The notes: generated from the letters alone by a model not told the origin. A stretch of DNA of 47,975 bases from Defluviitaleaceae bacterium (GCA_009785615.1 WQVX01000003.1:1-47975), one strand, 5' to 3'. Shown: positions 16,619-25,705, counted from the stretch's first letter. A program made the numbers and translations.

Positions 16619-17527
16619 TTACATACCACTCTTTCTAGCTATAAAGGTAAATGTTAAATTAATAAGGAGGATAAATACAAACAACACCACTGCTGAAGCT
16701 ATCAGCGTTTCACGGTGCAATCCGGATGCATAACCCATCTCCATTACAATATTAGCCGTAAGAGACCTTGCCCCGCGCAACGCATGTATGGGCATACGCG
16801 CATGATTGCCCGCTACCATAACAACTGCCATAGTCTCCCCTATAGCCCGCCCAATCCCTAAAATTACTGATGCCAAAATCCCGGATTTTGCAGCCGGAAC
16901 TATTACAAAAAAAACACTGCGTGTGTGGCTTGCACCAAGGGCTAATGCACCTTCATAGTAATTTTTAGGTACGGCACGGATAGCACTTTCAGATATGGCA
17001 ATTATAGTGGGCAATATCATTATACCCAAGAGTATAGAAGCGGACAATATGGACATACCGCTTGCCCCTCCCGGTAAGTGCCCTGTAAATTGGATTGCCA
17101 GTACTCTAACGATGGGAACTATTACAACTATTCCAAAAAAACCATATACTACAGATGGGATACCTGCAAGCAGATTTACCACAGGCTTTAAGAAAAAATA
17201 CAACTTATCAGGGCACATATATGCAAAAAAGATAGCTGTAAAAATACCAACAGGTACTCCAATAATTATGGCTCCTATCATAAAATAAATACTTCCTACA
17301 ATCATTGGAAGAATACCAAATTGAGGAGTAGCAGGATATTGGCGCAAAGGTGCCCATTCTGTGCCCAGTAAAAATGCACGCACACCTACTTCTTGTATAG
17401 CAGGTATTCCATTAGCAAATAGAAATATGCATATTAATAGTAAAGCCAAAATAGAGGTACTGGCACAAAACAAAAAAAACTTTTCCATTACTGCTTCCCT
17501 AACATTAATCAGAGTTTTATCTGACAT
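16619..17527 (-). CDS. pstC: Phosphate ABC transporter permease PstC
   Basis: The second permease subunit, 302 aa, about six membrane segments. It has the PstC-typical RAFLLGTEWAP region in the first outer loop, LLAGIPSVVYGFFG, and the coupling loop NYYEGALALGASHTRSVF followed by IVPAAKSGI. ATG 17527. It is separated from pstS by 87 bp that hold a stem-loop (17568-17596), which may lower expression of the permease genes relative to pstS. Confidence 0.94.
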   Translation of the reverse strand: MSDKTLINVREAVMEKFFLFCASTSILALLLICIFLFANGIPAIQEVGVRAFLLGTEWAPLRQYPATPQFGILPMIVGSIYFMIGAIIIGVPVGIFTAIFFAYMCPDKLYFFLKPVVNLLAGIPSVVYGFFGIVVIVPIVRVLAIQFTGHLPGGASGMSILSASILLGIMILPTIIAISESAIRAVPKNYYEGALALGASHTRSVFFVIVPAAKSGILASVILGIGRAIGETMAVVMVAGNHARMPIHALRGARSLTANIVMEMGYASGLHRETLIASAVVLFVFILLINLTFTFIARKSGM

Positions 17528-17559
17528 AACTTTATCCCTTTCCGGTTGCTTTAAATTTA

Positions 17560-17596
17560 CAGCAAAACAGAATGTGGAAATTCAATCCACATCCTG
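17560..17596 (-). terminator. Stem-loop between pstS and pstC (partial terminator or RNA-stability element)
   Basis: On the minus strand CAGGATGTGG (17596-17587) pairs with CCACATTCTG (17577-17568) with one G-T pair, followed by TTTTGCTG. The T-run is short, which fits partial termination or protection of the pstS message. Position is seen; effect is inference. Confidence 0.55.
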
Positions 17597-17614
17597 CTTA
17601 TATGAAAATATTCC

Positions 17615-18496
17615 CTAATTAAGAAGATCACTCCAATTGTGTATGTTACCCATAAATACCTGCCGGATTTCTTCTACAGATAGATTTTCCAGAGGGTTAT
17701 TGTTGTTTACAATAATTGCAAGACCATCGTGAGCCACAGTAATACTGTCAACTACCTCTAGTTCATGAGCATGAAGCGCACGAGAGGACATACCAATATC
17801 AGCAGTACCATCCCTGGCGGCAGTAATGCCGGCACCGGAACCACTTGAATGCACTTCAACATTTGCACTTGGGTTAACTGTCATATAAGCTTCTGCTATT
17901 CTTTCCATAACAGGTGCAACAGAAGTGGAGCCTGTAATTACAACATTGCCACTAGCTCCACCACCCGCAAATGCCGGGGCAGTAGCATCTACGCTTATGT
18001 AGCCACCTGCAACCACAATTGCCTGCCCTTCCGCAGAAAGAACAAAATCAAGGAAGTCTTGGGCAACAGCATTCAAATTACCAATAGCCAAATTAAAGCT
18101 ACGGAAGATTGGATAAGACCCATCTTGTACAGTTTCAGGAGAAGCAGGAACACCTTCAATGCTAACAGCAGATACAGTATTATTCAAAGAACCTAAAGAG
18201 ATGTATCCTATTGCATAAATATTTCCTGATACACTTGTGATTACAACACTGGTTCCATTAGCAATATCCGCTTCGCTGGATGTATGGTCAACGCCATCTA
18301 TTTCAATACCCAGCAATTCAATAAATGCACCTCTTGTTCCGGAACCATCTTCCCTAGATATCACATTGATTGCTCTGTTAACATTAAAACCCGACACAGA
18401 TTGTTGAGACGCTTGTGAATTTGAACCTCCACATCCTGTTAATAACATTGCTCCAGTTAAGGCAGTCACAATTCCTAATAATCTAAATTTTTTCAT
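17615..18496 (-). CDS. pstS: Phosphate-binding lipoprotein PstS, halves in permuted order
   Basis: Surface phosphate-binding protein of the Pst importer, 293 aa. Residues 1-21 are a lipoprotein signal with lipobox LTGC (Cys22). Unusually, residues 43-168 look like the usual C-terminal half of PstS (VISREDGSGTRGAFIE, AIGYISLGSLN, FVLSAEGQAIV, GGYI), whereas 184-293 look like the usual N-terminal half (VVITGSTSVAPVMERIAEAY, SSGSGAGITAARDGTADIGM, NPLENLSVEEIRQVFMGNI). A Gly/Ala-rich linker joins them. All phosphate-contact motifs remain. I chose ATG 18496, since GGGAGGA lies eight bases before it; an upstream in-frame start at 18535 would put extra residues before the signal peptide. It is first in the pst-pho operon, behind a Pho-box-like promoter. 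Confidence 0.92.
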   Translation of the reverse strand: MKKFRLLGIVTALTGAMLLTGCGGSNSQASQQSVSGFNVNRAINVISREDGSGTRGAFIELLGIEIDGVDHTSSEADIANGTSVVITSVSGNIYAIGYISLGSLNNTVSAVSIEGVPASPETVQDGSYPIFRSFNLAIGNLNAVAQDFLDFVLSAEGQAIVVAGGYISVDATAPAFAGGGASGNVVITGSTSVAPVMERIAEAYMTVNPSANVEVHSSGSGAGITAARDGTADIGMSSRALHAHELEVVDSITVAHDGLAIIVNNNNPLENLSVEEIRQVFMGNIHNWSDLLN

Positions 18497-18524
18497 TAAA
18501 AGTATCCTCCCTTTTTTCGTACAA

Positions 18525-18569
18525 AGTATACGCAATAATTCATTACAAATGCATTACATATATATTATA
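18525..18569 (-). promoter_or_regulatory. Pho-box-like promoter of the pst-pho operon
   Basis: On the minus strand, -10 TATACT (18530-18525) is preceded at 10 bp by direct repeats TGTAATG at 18547-18541 and 18558-18552, exactly 11 bp apart. A weaker third unit TATAATA (18569-18563) is another 11 bp on. No -35 hexamer is present. This arrangement, 11-bp-spaced repeats replacing the -35 and set 10 bp from the -10, is that of PhoB/PhoP-activated promoters. Confidence 0.75.
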
Positions 18570-18612
18570 AAATTACTTTGTAAAAGAAAAAAGTAGAAAA
18601 TATAAATTTTCT

Positions 18613-18636
18613 GTAAAATTTTGCAGCTTATGCTGC
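18613..18636 (-). terminator. Weak stem-loop after dapB
   Basis: GCAGC (18636-18632) / GCTGC (18627-18623) with loop ATAA on the minus strand, followed by AAAATTTT rather than a clean T-run. Confidence 0.4.
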
Positions 18637-18653
18637 ATTAGTAAACTCCCCCC

Positions 18654-19421
18654 TCACTGCTTCGCAAGAATAACATCTTGCATCGTATAGAATCCCGGTG
18701 CTTTACCTTTCATAAAACAGGCAGCTTTTAAAGCTCCTACCGCAAATACTTCCTTGGAAAGAGCTTGGTGGCTAAACTCAATTACTTCGTCAGTGCCGGC
18801 AAATACAACAGAGTGTTCTCCCACTATAGTTCCTCCACGTAAGGCGTGAAAGCCTATTTCGTTAACACCCCTTTTGTTGCGCATGGTTGATCGGTCATAC
18901 ACATAATCCATTTGATTATCCAGAGATTGGTTAATAGTGTCAGCCAACAACAATGCTGTACCACTTGGGGCATCTACTTTTTGATTATGATGTTTTTCAA
19001 TAATTTCAATGTTAAAGTTTGAATCATGCAGCAATTTAGCCGCTTGTTGAACCATATTAACCAATAAGTTAATACCTAAAGACATATTTGCCGATTGGAG
19101 TATTGCAACTTTTTTTGAAGCATCATAAACATCCTCAATTTGTTCTTTAGAAAGCCCTGTGGTACAAATAACTAAAGGCATCTGTCTTTTTATTCCAAAA
19201 TTCAATAAAGATGGTATAGTTTCTACTACAGAGCAATCCACTATCACATCAGCATCCAAGTCACAATTATCAAGGTCAGAATAAGTGGGAAAGGCAAGGC
19301 CGCTCCCACTTCCAACAATATCTATACCTCCAACAATTTCACAATGCTTATCATATTGCGCTAAATTACTTATTGCATTGCTTAGTTTACCCATACATCC
19401 ATTTAAAATAATCTTTGTCAT
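18654..19421 (-). CDS. dapB: 4-hydroxy-tetrahydrodipicolinate reductase
   Basis: NAD(P)H-dependent reductase of the diaminopimelate/lysine pathway, 255 aa. It has an N-terminal Rossmann motif NGCMGKLSNAI (8-18), CTTGLS for cofactor binding, SANMSLGINLLVNM, and the catalytic signature EKHHNQKVDAPSGTAL with the adjacent histidines and lysine. The ATG overlaps the dapA stop by one base (TAATG), so the genes are translationally coupled. Confidence 0.95.
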   Translation of the reverse strand: MTKIILNGCMGKLSNAISNLAQYDKHCEIVGGIDIVGSGSGLAFPTYSDLDNCDLDADVIVDCSVVETIPSLLNFGIKRQMPLVICTTGLSKEQIEDVYDASKKVAILQSANMSLGINLLVNMVQQAAKLLHDSNFNIEIIEKHHNQKVDAPSGTALLLADTINQSLDNQMDYVYDRSTMRNKRGVNEIGFHALRGGTIVGEHSVVFAGTDEVIEFSHQALSKEVFAVGALKAACFMKGKAPGFYTMQDVILAKQ

Positions 19422-20311
19422 TAAAGTAACCCGTATCCCCTCATTTGTAAAATTAGCTCATCCTTTAAATCATTGTCAATACAAGTAAGGGGTCGCCTGC
19501 AAGAACCCATCTCAAAGCCTAATAAATTAAGAGCCTCTTTTACAGGCATAGGGTTAACATCAGCAAAAAGTGAACGCACAAGCCCCAACATTTCTAACTG
19601 CATTTTAGCACTTCCCTTTACATCGCCTTCTAAGTATTTTAAAACCAAGTCATGCATCTGCTGAGGCGCAATATTAGCAATAGTAGAAATGACACCTATG
19701 CCCCCCAAAGAAAGAATCGGCACAACATGATCATCATTTCCACTATATACGTCTATATTAGAGCCACAAAGCTCAATAACCTGCGCAATCTGTACAATAT
19801 CGCCGCCGGCCTCTTTTACAGCAACAATATTATCTATTTTAGATAGTTGAGCAACAGTTTTTGGCAGCATATTAAGAGATGTACGAGAAGGCACGTTGTA
19901 TAGCACAATAGGTAAATCTATAGAAGATGCTATCATAGAAAAATGTTCTATAAGTCCTCGCTGGGATGTTTTATTGTAATAGGGGGTAACTAACATAAGG
20001 GCATCTACACCTGCAAGCTGCAATTCTTTCCCTAATTCAATAATATGTCGAGTATCATTGCCTCCTGCACCGGCAATAACAGGAATTTTACGAGAACTGG
20101 ATTTAACTGTCTCTACCGCTGTACGAGCTACCTCTACATGTTCGTTAAAATATAAAGTAGAAATTTCACCTGTGGTACCACAAGTAATAATAGCATCTGT
20201 ACCATTTTCAACTTGAAAGTGAATCAATTTTTCATATGCAGTAGGGTTAAAACTTCCGTTTTCGTTAAATGGGGTACATACGGCTGTACCTGAACCTATA
20301 AAAATAGACAT
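19421..20311 (-). CDS. dapA: 4-hydroxy-tetrahydrodipicolinate synthase
   Basis: Aldolase condensing pyruvate with aspartate semialdehyde, entry step to diaminopimelate (cell wall) and lysine; dipicolinate for spores derives from the same product. The 296 aa show CGTTGEISTL (44-53), YYNKTSQRGL (111-120), Tyr138 in VLYNVPSRT and Schiff-base Lys166 in VAVKEAGGD. AAAGGAGG precedes the ATG by nine bases. A terminator-like hairpin (20330-20355) lies just upstream of that RBS, so the operon's own promoter is unclear. No lysine riboswitch is present. Confidence 0.96.
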   Translation of the reverse strand: MSIFIGSGTAVCTPFNENGSFNPTAYEKLIHFQVENGTDAIITCGTTGEISTLYFNEHVEVARTAVETVKSSSRKIPVIAGAGGNDTRHIIELGKELQLAGVDALMLVTPYYNKTSQRGLIEHFSMIASSIDLPIVLYNVPSRTSLNMLPKTVAQLSKIDNIVAVKEAGGDIVQIAQVIELCGSNIDVYSGNDDHVVPILSLGGIGVISTIANIAPQQMHDLVLKYLEGDVKGSAKMQLEMLGLVRSLFADVNPMPVKEALNLLGFEMGSCRRPLTCIDNDLKDELILQMRGYGLL

Positions 20312-20329
20312 ACTAATGTCCTCCTTTTG

Positions 20330-20355
20330 AAAAAAATAGTCGGCTTATGCCGACT
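20330..20355 (-). terminator. Terminator-like hairpin between the unknown paralogue gene and dapA
   Basis: On the minus strand AGTCGGC (20355-20349), loop ATAA, GCCGACT (20344-20338), then A and seven T. It ends about six bases before the dapA ribosome-binding site. Confidence 0.85.
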
Positions 20356-20393
20356 ATAGTGTGTCTAATTTAAAAATTAGGAAATTTAGCGTT

Positions 20394-21662
20394 TTACCAT
20401 ATTAAATTTCCAAGGAGTTCCCCAAGTGGGGAATTTAGTGCTCTTACAGTTATTGCACCCAGATCCAATAAATTCAATCTAGTCAAAAGACGTTCATTTT
20501 CACGATCGATAACAATTGGAGATGTATCTGTATATATTGCATACCTAACATTAATGGTGGCATTCATGTCATCATTAACAAGGTTCAACTCCCTAATGTG
20601 GGCTTCTATTCTATTGCGTTCAGGCAATAGCGTAAATACACTATTCATCCTTACAAAGTCATCAAAATTAAAATTAAGGGATATGACATTACCGAACCAA
20701 TCTCCCCAAATATCAAGCTTATTAAACATTTGATGTTCTGCATTTACAGATATTTCAAATTCAAAAACATTTCTATCTGAAAAAGTCAAAGCTCCATCAA
20801 ATAATCCCGGGCCTCTAAAATTTGCACGTATTAAGCGACTTCCATCTATGAACAAGCTTATAGCCAAATCACCATTCAAAGCCACCTGGACAGGCATATT
20901 TACAGTATCTGTTATAGTTTCTTGAAAAATCCTTAAACTTTCGTTAATGCGTTCCATTGGTATTGTCACAAGATATTCATCATAAATATCCTGCCCCACA
21001 TACTCAAAAGTAATATATTCCGGCAATGACCTTAAAGATTCCAAAAATTTAGAAAAATCAATATCTTGCAATTCGTCTCTATGGTCAAAGAATATAGCCC
21101 TATATGTTTCGTAGAAAGTGTCATCAGTTATAAAAAATGATGACAGATTTCCAAATACAGAGTCATTCCAATCACTTACCAGACTATGAGGATTTGCAGC
21201 AATGTAGTAATCAAACAACATTGGAATATTGGCAGCAATCCTACCACGATCCAATTGAAAGCTTGCACTTGCCAATGTTGTTACTGCTACTTGCAGAGAT
21301 ATTTCAGCAGCATAAGCTTCTTGAACATTGTCCCAACGCAAAGCTGACCTAAGAGAAGCGAGCGAAGCTGCTGATAACATAGTTGAGTCGATATTCTGAG
21401 TTATGTTACCACTTAAATGACTAAGACCAAAAGTAGCATCCTGCCGCCAAGGGTTCTCCTGAAGTCCAACTACTAAATTTTGCATAGTTTCTATATCTGA
21501 CATGATCTCTTGAGCAATAGGAATTACTGCTCGGGCTATAAAAAATTCAGGCACTATATTTTTAGCCAAAGGAGGGCCATATACCGCTGCCACTCCTGTA
21601 CACACGACCCCGGCCGCTGCTAATGCAATCCAAATCATTCTTATGCCAGCTATATTAAACAT
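20394..21662 (-). CDS. Membrane-anchored protein of unknown function, paralogue of the preceding gene product
   Basis: A 422-aa protein with one N-terminal membrane segment (about 8-30) and a long, beta-rich extracytoplasmic region without cysteines. I do not recognise the family. It is clearly related to the protein encoded just upstream (21667-23283): shared positions include NPWRQDATFGLSHL / DSWRQEIELGFNNY, FQLDRGRIAANIPMLFDYY / FYFDRGTAAFKVPQAYDNF, HSLVSDW / QSLITEW, and near the end PIVIDRENERLL / PISFDRARNTIL. The neighbouring copy is about 115 residues longer. Start ATG 21662 lies five bases after the preceding stop, with GGAG ten bases upstream. It is last in the operon led by a chemoreceptor and may work with it at the cell surface; that is inference. 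Confidence 0.7.
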   Translation of the reverse strand: MFNIAGIRMIWIALAAAGVVCTGVAAVYGPPLAKNIVPEFFIARAVIPIAQEIMSDIETMQNLVVGLQENPWRQDATFGLSHLSGNITQNIDSTMLSAASLASLRSALRWDNVQEAYAAEISLQVAVTTLASASFQLDRGRIAANIPMLFDYYIAANPHSLVSDWNDSVFGNLSSFFITDDTFYETYRAIFFDHRDELQDIDFSKFLESLRSLPEYITFEYVGQDIYDEYLVTIPMERINESLRIFQETITDTVNMPVQVALNGDLAISLFIDGSRLIRANFRGPGLFDGALTFSDRNVFEFEISVNAEHQMFNKLDIWGDWFGNVISLNFNFDDFVRMNSVFTLLPERNRIEAHIRELNLVNDDMNATINVRYAIYTDTSPIVIDRENERLLTRLNLLDLGAITVRALNSPLGELLGNLIW

Positions 21663-21666
21663 TTAA

Positions 21667-23283
21667 TCAAGCTCCAATCAAGGCAACCATCATATCTTCT
21701 AAAGCTTCAAACCAAATTATTAATCTTTCTATCATTTCATTCAAATTTTCTTCTGTTAAATCTGACAAAATTGTATTTCTTGCTCTATCAAATGATATAG
21801 GCGAATTATCAGCCTGTAATGAATACCGTGCATTAAGGGAGAGTTCAAACCTGAATTCTTCTTTACGGACTATTTCACTTATAATATCAACTCTATATTC
21901 TGCAAAACGCAATTGGCTAAAGTCTGCTTCTATGCGACGTTCTTCTGTCAATCCTCTAATGGAGCCATTTACACTAAAGATTGAAAGTTTTGCCATGCTC
22001 GCATCATCTGTTTTCAACTCAAAAGCAAAATTGTCCCCGGTTGGCTGATGAATATCCCAATCAAGCATTAACAGCACATTTGTAGTATTACTAGGGATAT
22101 ACGAATGTCGCCGTCCCCGATATTCATCTAAAGTAATATTTAGATTATAGGACACACGGTCTGTGTTATCGTATGTCAAAGATCCATGAATATGCCAGGC
22201 ATCAGGTTCTTCTTCAGCATTAAGTTTTATATCAAAAATAACTCTATTATCATCTGTAAAACGAATTTCACCAACTACATTAATATCCATCAGATTTTCA
22301 TCGTCCCAAGGATCAAATGTGATAAATTGCAAAGTAAAATCAACACCAAGAAGCTGCGAAGCTGATATATAGAATGTGAGTTCTATACCCGAATATTGAG
22401 AACTTTCACCACCATTTGTATCAAACAGTTCTAAAATATATAAGATGCTCCAAGGCAAGGCATTCCAAGGTAAAATTAGGTTTACCCCCGGTTCTCTAAG
22501 AATATCATAAAAAGCATCTACAACAGAATTCACATGAACATCAGAGATGGTTGCATGGTACACATCAACTAAAGGAGGTACACCTTCAATGTCAACTGCA
22601 CTTCTACCACCAAATCGAATGTTCATATTCTGAACAAGGTCATCAAAAGCTATATTTAAGCTTTCATAAAAGTTAAAGTTTCCATTATTTTTGTTAACCA
22701 AGATATCTGAAAGCCATTTATAAAAATCTGCATCTTCCTCCCAAAAATCTTGTACAAAGACTAAACTGTCTAAAGGGGATGATCTCCATTCAGTAATCAA
22801 GCTTTGAGCATTTCCAAAAATGAAATTATCATAAGCCTGTGGGACTTTGAAAGCCGCTGTACCTCTGTCAAAATAAAAATCAATATCAAATATTGAATTC
22901 CCTAACATTTGAATGGATGAATTTGATAACATTGCATCTTGTTCATTATTCCATCCGGTAGTGTTATTAGCTGAAATCGAAAACAAACTGAAAAATTCAT
23001 TAATCTGATCAGGATCCGGGTCTGAAAAAAGAAGAGTACTGCGAGAGGAATCATAGTTATTGAACCCCAACTCAATTTCTTGACGCCACGAATCTGCAAA
23101 GATTTCACGAGCTAAATCACCCGGTTCCCCGGTTTGGGGGCGTATTTCATTAATAGTATTGGAAGCAGCATGTCTTACATAATATTGCGGAAATACAGTT
23201 TTTAAAATATCTCCGGCAAACCACGAGCCAAATATGGCTAAAACAGCCAAACCAACTGCAAGAGTTATCCAATTTTTTTTCAT
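21667..23283 (-). CDS. Membrane-anchored protein of unknown function, longer paralogue
   Basis: A 538-aa protein with a single N-terminal membrane segment (about 5-25) and an extracytoplasmic region made largely of alternating strands; no known domain is recognised. It is a tandem paralogue of the product of 20394-21662, with an extra region in its second half (about residues 300-440). The start is uncertain. ATG 23283 has AGAGGGG eight bases upstream and gives a clean signal-anchor (MKKNWITLAVGLAV). ATG 23313 overlaps the chemoreceptor stop as ATGA and would add ten residues. Operon position directly after the MCP gene suggests a linked role in sensing, but there is no direct proof. Confidence 0.7.
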   Translation of the reverse strand: MKKNWITLAVGLAVLAIFGSWFAGDILKTVFPQYYVRHAASNTINEIRPQTGEPGDLAREIFADSWRQEIELGFNNYDSSRSTLLFSDPDPDQINEFFSLFSISANNTTGWNNEQDAMLSNSSIQMLGNSIFDIDFYFDRGTAAFKVPQAYDNFIFGNAQSLITEWRSSPLDSLVFVQDFWEEDADFYKWLSDILVNKNNGNFNFYESLNIAFDDLVQNMNIRFGGRSAVDIEGVPPLVDVYHATISDVHVNSVVDAFYDILREPGVNLILPWNALPWSILYILELFDTNGGESSQYSGIELTFYISASQLLGVDFTLQFITFDPWDDENLMDINVVGEIRFTDDNRVIFDIKLNAEEEPDAWHIHGSLTYDNTDRVSYNLNITLDEYRGRRHSYIPSNTTNVLLMLDWDIHQPTGDNFAFELKTDDASMAKLSIFSVNGSIRGLTEERRIEADFSQLRFAEYRVDIISEIVRKEEFRFELSLNARYSLQADNSPISFDRARNTILSDLTEENLNEMIERLIIWFEALEDMMVALIGA

Positions 23284-23309
23284 TGTTTTATCCCCTCTAT
23301 AAATACAAC

Positions 23310-25604
23310 TCATTTCTTCATTTTGAATACACTAACCAAATTTCTTAGTACCTCAGACTGACTAGCCAATTGCTGAGATGCCGATGCAGCAATTTCTGAG
23401 CTGGTGGAATTTTTTTGCACTACCTCGGTAATCTGTGAAATACCTGTAGATACTTGTTCAATTGCATCAGCTTGCTTTGAACTGGCATCAGAAATACCAT
23501 TAATTATTTCTGCTACCTTGTTTACATCACCAACGATATTACGTAAAGTTTCGGCAGTAGCTTCTGCAATCTGAGTTCCATCGTTTACACGACCTATGGA
23601 TTTTTCAATTAATCCTGCTGTTTCCATGGCCGCTTTTTTACTGCGCCCGGCTAAGTTACGCACTTCTTCCGCTACTACAGAAAAACCTTTGCCATGCTCC
23701 CCGGCACGAGCCGCTTCCACTGCTGCATTAAGAGCAAGTAAATTAGTTTGAAAAGCAATATCGTTAATAACCTTAATAACAGCCGATATTTGCCCAGAAG
23801 AGTCTCTAATCCCTTCCATTGCTGTAAGCATAGCATTTATATCTTGGTCGCCTCTTGCAGCATTTGTGCTGGAAGTATCAGATAAAACTTTAGCTTCAAA
23901 TGCATTTTCGGCATTTCTATGGGTAGCTTCGTTAATTGTGTGTATAGTCTTGTTTAACTCTCCTACCGATGCAGCTTGGTTAGCTGCGCCCGTTGCCATG
24001 CGTTCACTATTTTCTGAAATCCTTTGTGCTACTCCCGACACTTCTTCTGCTGCATATAATATATTTGCTATAACTTGGTTAAACCTATCAATGATATGGT
24101 TAAGTGCATCTTTAATTTCGGTAAACTGTCCTACATATTCACGGGTAATACCTTGATCCAGGTCATCTTTTGCCAATGCTCCCAACACTCCGGATATTTC
24201 TGTAATATATGAGTCTACGTTAGTAATCATATAATTTAAAGATTCCTTCATGTTTAGGAATTCGCCTTTATAATTGCCTTTTACCTTTTCACTAAAATCA
24301 CCTTCAGCAACTGCTCTTAAAACGCTTTCCACTTCTGCTATAGGGGTTGCAGTGGCTTGTGCTAAATAATTTAAACTATCTACCAAAGAAACCCAATCTC
24401 CACTATATTTATTAGCATTAACTCTAATGTCCAGCTTGCCTTCTGCTGCTGCTGTTGCTAAACCGCTAATATCTTCAGTAATCGCAAGTATAGTATCTCT
24501 AAAATCTTCAAGTGTCTCATGCATAATTGCCTTTGTACCAACTTGACGAGGAATCTCCTCAGTGAAAGTACCAAGGCTAAAAGCATTTACTGCATTTAAG
24601 AATACTAATAAATCCCTTACAAGCGATTCTATCAGCTCATTGAAGTTTTCTACAATTTTATTGTAACTACCTTCATAATGTGACGAATCCATTCGAGCAT
24701 TAAGATCACCCTCTTTATTGAATGCATATAAAACATCATGAATATCATCCATTAATCGCAAAAGAGTGTCTGCCATATGGGCAACAGCTTGAGTAAGATC
24801 ACCTATTTCATCGTTAGTGATCTGTGAGCGATCAATGTTGACATTTAGATTGCCTTCGGCTAAATCATTCACTAACACAGATAATCTTTTGATAGGTACA
24901 ACAATAGAATTATTCATCAGGAGCATAAGTCCAATGACAAACAATATAGCTACTACTGCCACCACACAAAATATTATCACTACTTGAAATGCAAAAGCGG
25001 TTGTTTCTTCAGCACTTGCGTTTATGTAACCCGCAGTTACGGCTTTCAACGCATATAGCCTGTTAATTATCTGGTCGGACAGTGATGCGTACCCTAATAA
25101 GATATCCGCAGCTAAAATATAGTTATCTGCTAAAAATGCCTGGGTAGCGGGATTTGCAGCATGTTCAATCCATGATTCAGCCAAATTTATTATCTGGTCA
25201 ATGTCTCTAATAAGTGCATCTCCTTCTATGGAAGCATATCTGGGATCCACAATAATTGAATCTCTATACGCTCCTAAAAGGGTAAACAACCTGCCGGACT
25301 CATCAGAAATAGACTGACCAAGTTGATGAGCATTACCTTCCATGCTTTGGCTGTGCATGTGCAAATTCATTTCAAACAAGTGATGTTGAACCATCCTAAA
25401 ACTGATCGTCGCTTCGTTCAATTGCTGATGACGGGTGCGAGGATATGTTTCTAAATACGTAAAATTTTCGGTAGCAAGTATCATCATGAAAAACATTATC
25501 GCTACTAACGCAGCTATTATAATTATGATCATCCCGATGCCTACGCCAAATTTAGCCCTAATTTTTAAATTTGAATACAATTTCACAGCTTTATTCTCCT
25601 TCAA
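23310..25604 (-). CDS. Methyl-accepting chemotaxis protein with tandem HAMP-like repeats
   Basis: A 764-aa chemoreceptor. Membrane segment 1 is about residues 20-43, followed by a helical, four-helix-bundle-like sensor domain (about 45-205), and segment 2 about 207-230 ([17 protein letters not shown]). A HAMP domain ([21 protein letters not shown]) and several HAMP-like units follow ([52 protein letters not shown]), then the signalling domain with the conserved tip [21 protein letters not shown]. No C-terminal CheR/CheB-tethering pentapeptide is visible. It is the first gene of an operon with two unknown paralogous surface proteins, behind a consensus promoter (25654-25682). No che or flagellar genes are in the window. 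Confidence 0.95.
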   Translation of the reverse strand: MKENKAVKLYSNLKIRAKFGVGIGMIIIIIAALVAIMFFMMILATENFTYLETYPRTRHQQLNEATISFRMVQHHLFEMNLHMHSQSMEGNAHQLGQSISDESGRLFTLLGAYRDSIIVDPRYASIEGDALIRDIDQIINLAESWIEHAANPATQAFLADNYILAADILLGYASLSDQIINRLYALKAVTAGYINASAEETTAFAFQVVIIFCVVAVVAILFVIGLMLLMNNSIVVPIKRLSVLVNDLAEGNLNVNIDRSQITNDEIGDLTQAVAHMADTLLRLMDDIHDVLYAFNKEGDLNARMDSSHYEGSYNKIVENFNELIESLVRDLLVFLNAVNAFSLGTFTEEIPRQVGTKAIMHETLEDFRDTILAITEDISGLATAAAEGKLDIRVNANKYSGDWVSLVDSLNYLAQATATPIAEVESVLRAVAEGDFSEKVKGNYKGEFLNMKESLNYMITNVDSYITEISGVLGALAKDDLDQGITREYVGQFTEIKDALNHIIDRFNQVIANILYAAEEVSGVAQRISENSERMATGAANQAASVGELNKTIHTINEATHRNAENAFEAKVLSDTSSTNAARGDQDINAMLTAMEGIRDSSGQISAVIKVINDIAFQTNLLALNAAVEAARAGEHGKGFSVVAEEVRNLAGRSKKAAMETAGLIEKSIGRVNDGTQIAEATAETLRNIVGDVNKVAEIINGISDASSKQADAIEQVSTGISQITEVVQKNSTSSEIAASASQQLASQSEVLRNLVSVFKMKK

Positions 25605-25629
25605 TCCAATGCTCGTACTTTTCAGCTTG

Positions 25630-25649
25630 CCATAATCAAAGAATTATGG
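25630..25649. promoter_or_regulatory. Palindrome at the start of the MCP transcript
   Basis: CCATAAT (25630-25636) and ATTATGG (25643-25649) form a 7-bp inverted repeat with a 6-base spacer, immediately downstream of the -10 of the MCP promoter. It could be an operator or a 5'-end RNA hairpin. Confidence 0.4.
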
Positions 25650-25653
25650 AATA

Positions 25654-25682
25654 AATATAGTAAACTGTTCCTATATTGTCAA
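25654..25682 (-). promoter_or_regulatory. SigmaA promoter of the MCP operon
   Basis: On the minus strand TTGACA (25682-25677), 17-bp spacer, TATATT (25659-25654). This is near-perfect vegetative consensus, not a SigD motility promoter. Confidence 0.85.
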
Positions 25683-25705
25683 TGTACTTTTTTAAAGGAG
25701 CCTCC

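Noticed and set aside
20312-20393. Lysine riboswitch or T-box before dapA
   Set aside because: The spacer is only 82 bp and holds one simple hairpin; the roughly 170-nt lysine aptamer and T-box motifs are absent.
25605-25705. SigD-type motility promoter for the MCP gene
   Set aside because: The sequence matches the vegetative TTGACA-N17-TATATT consensus; no TAAA-N15-GCCGATAT-like element was found.
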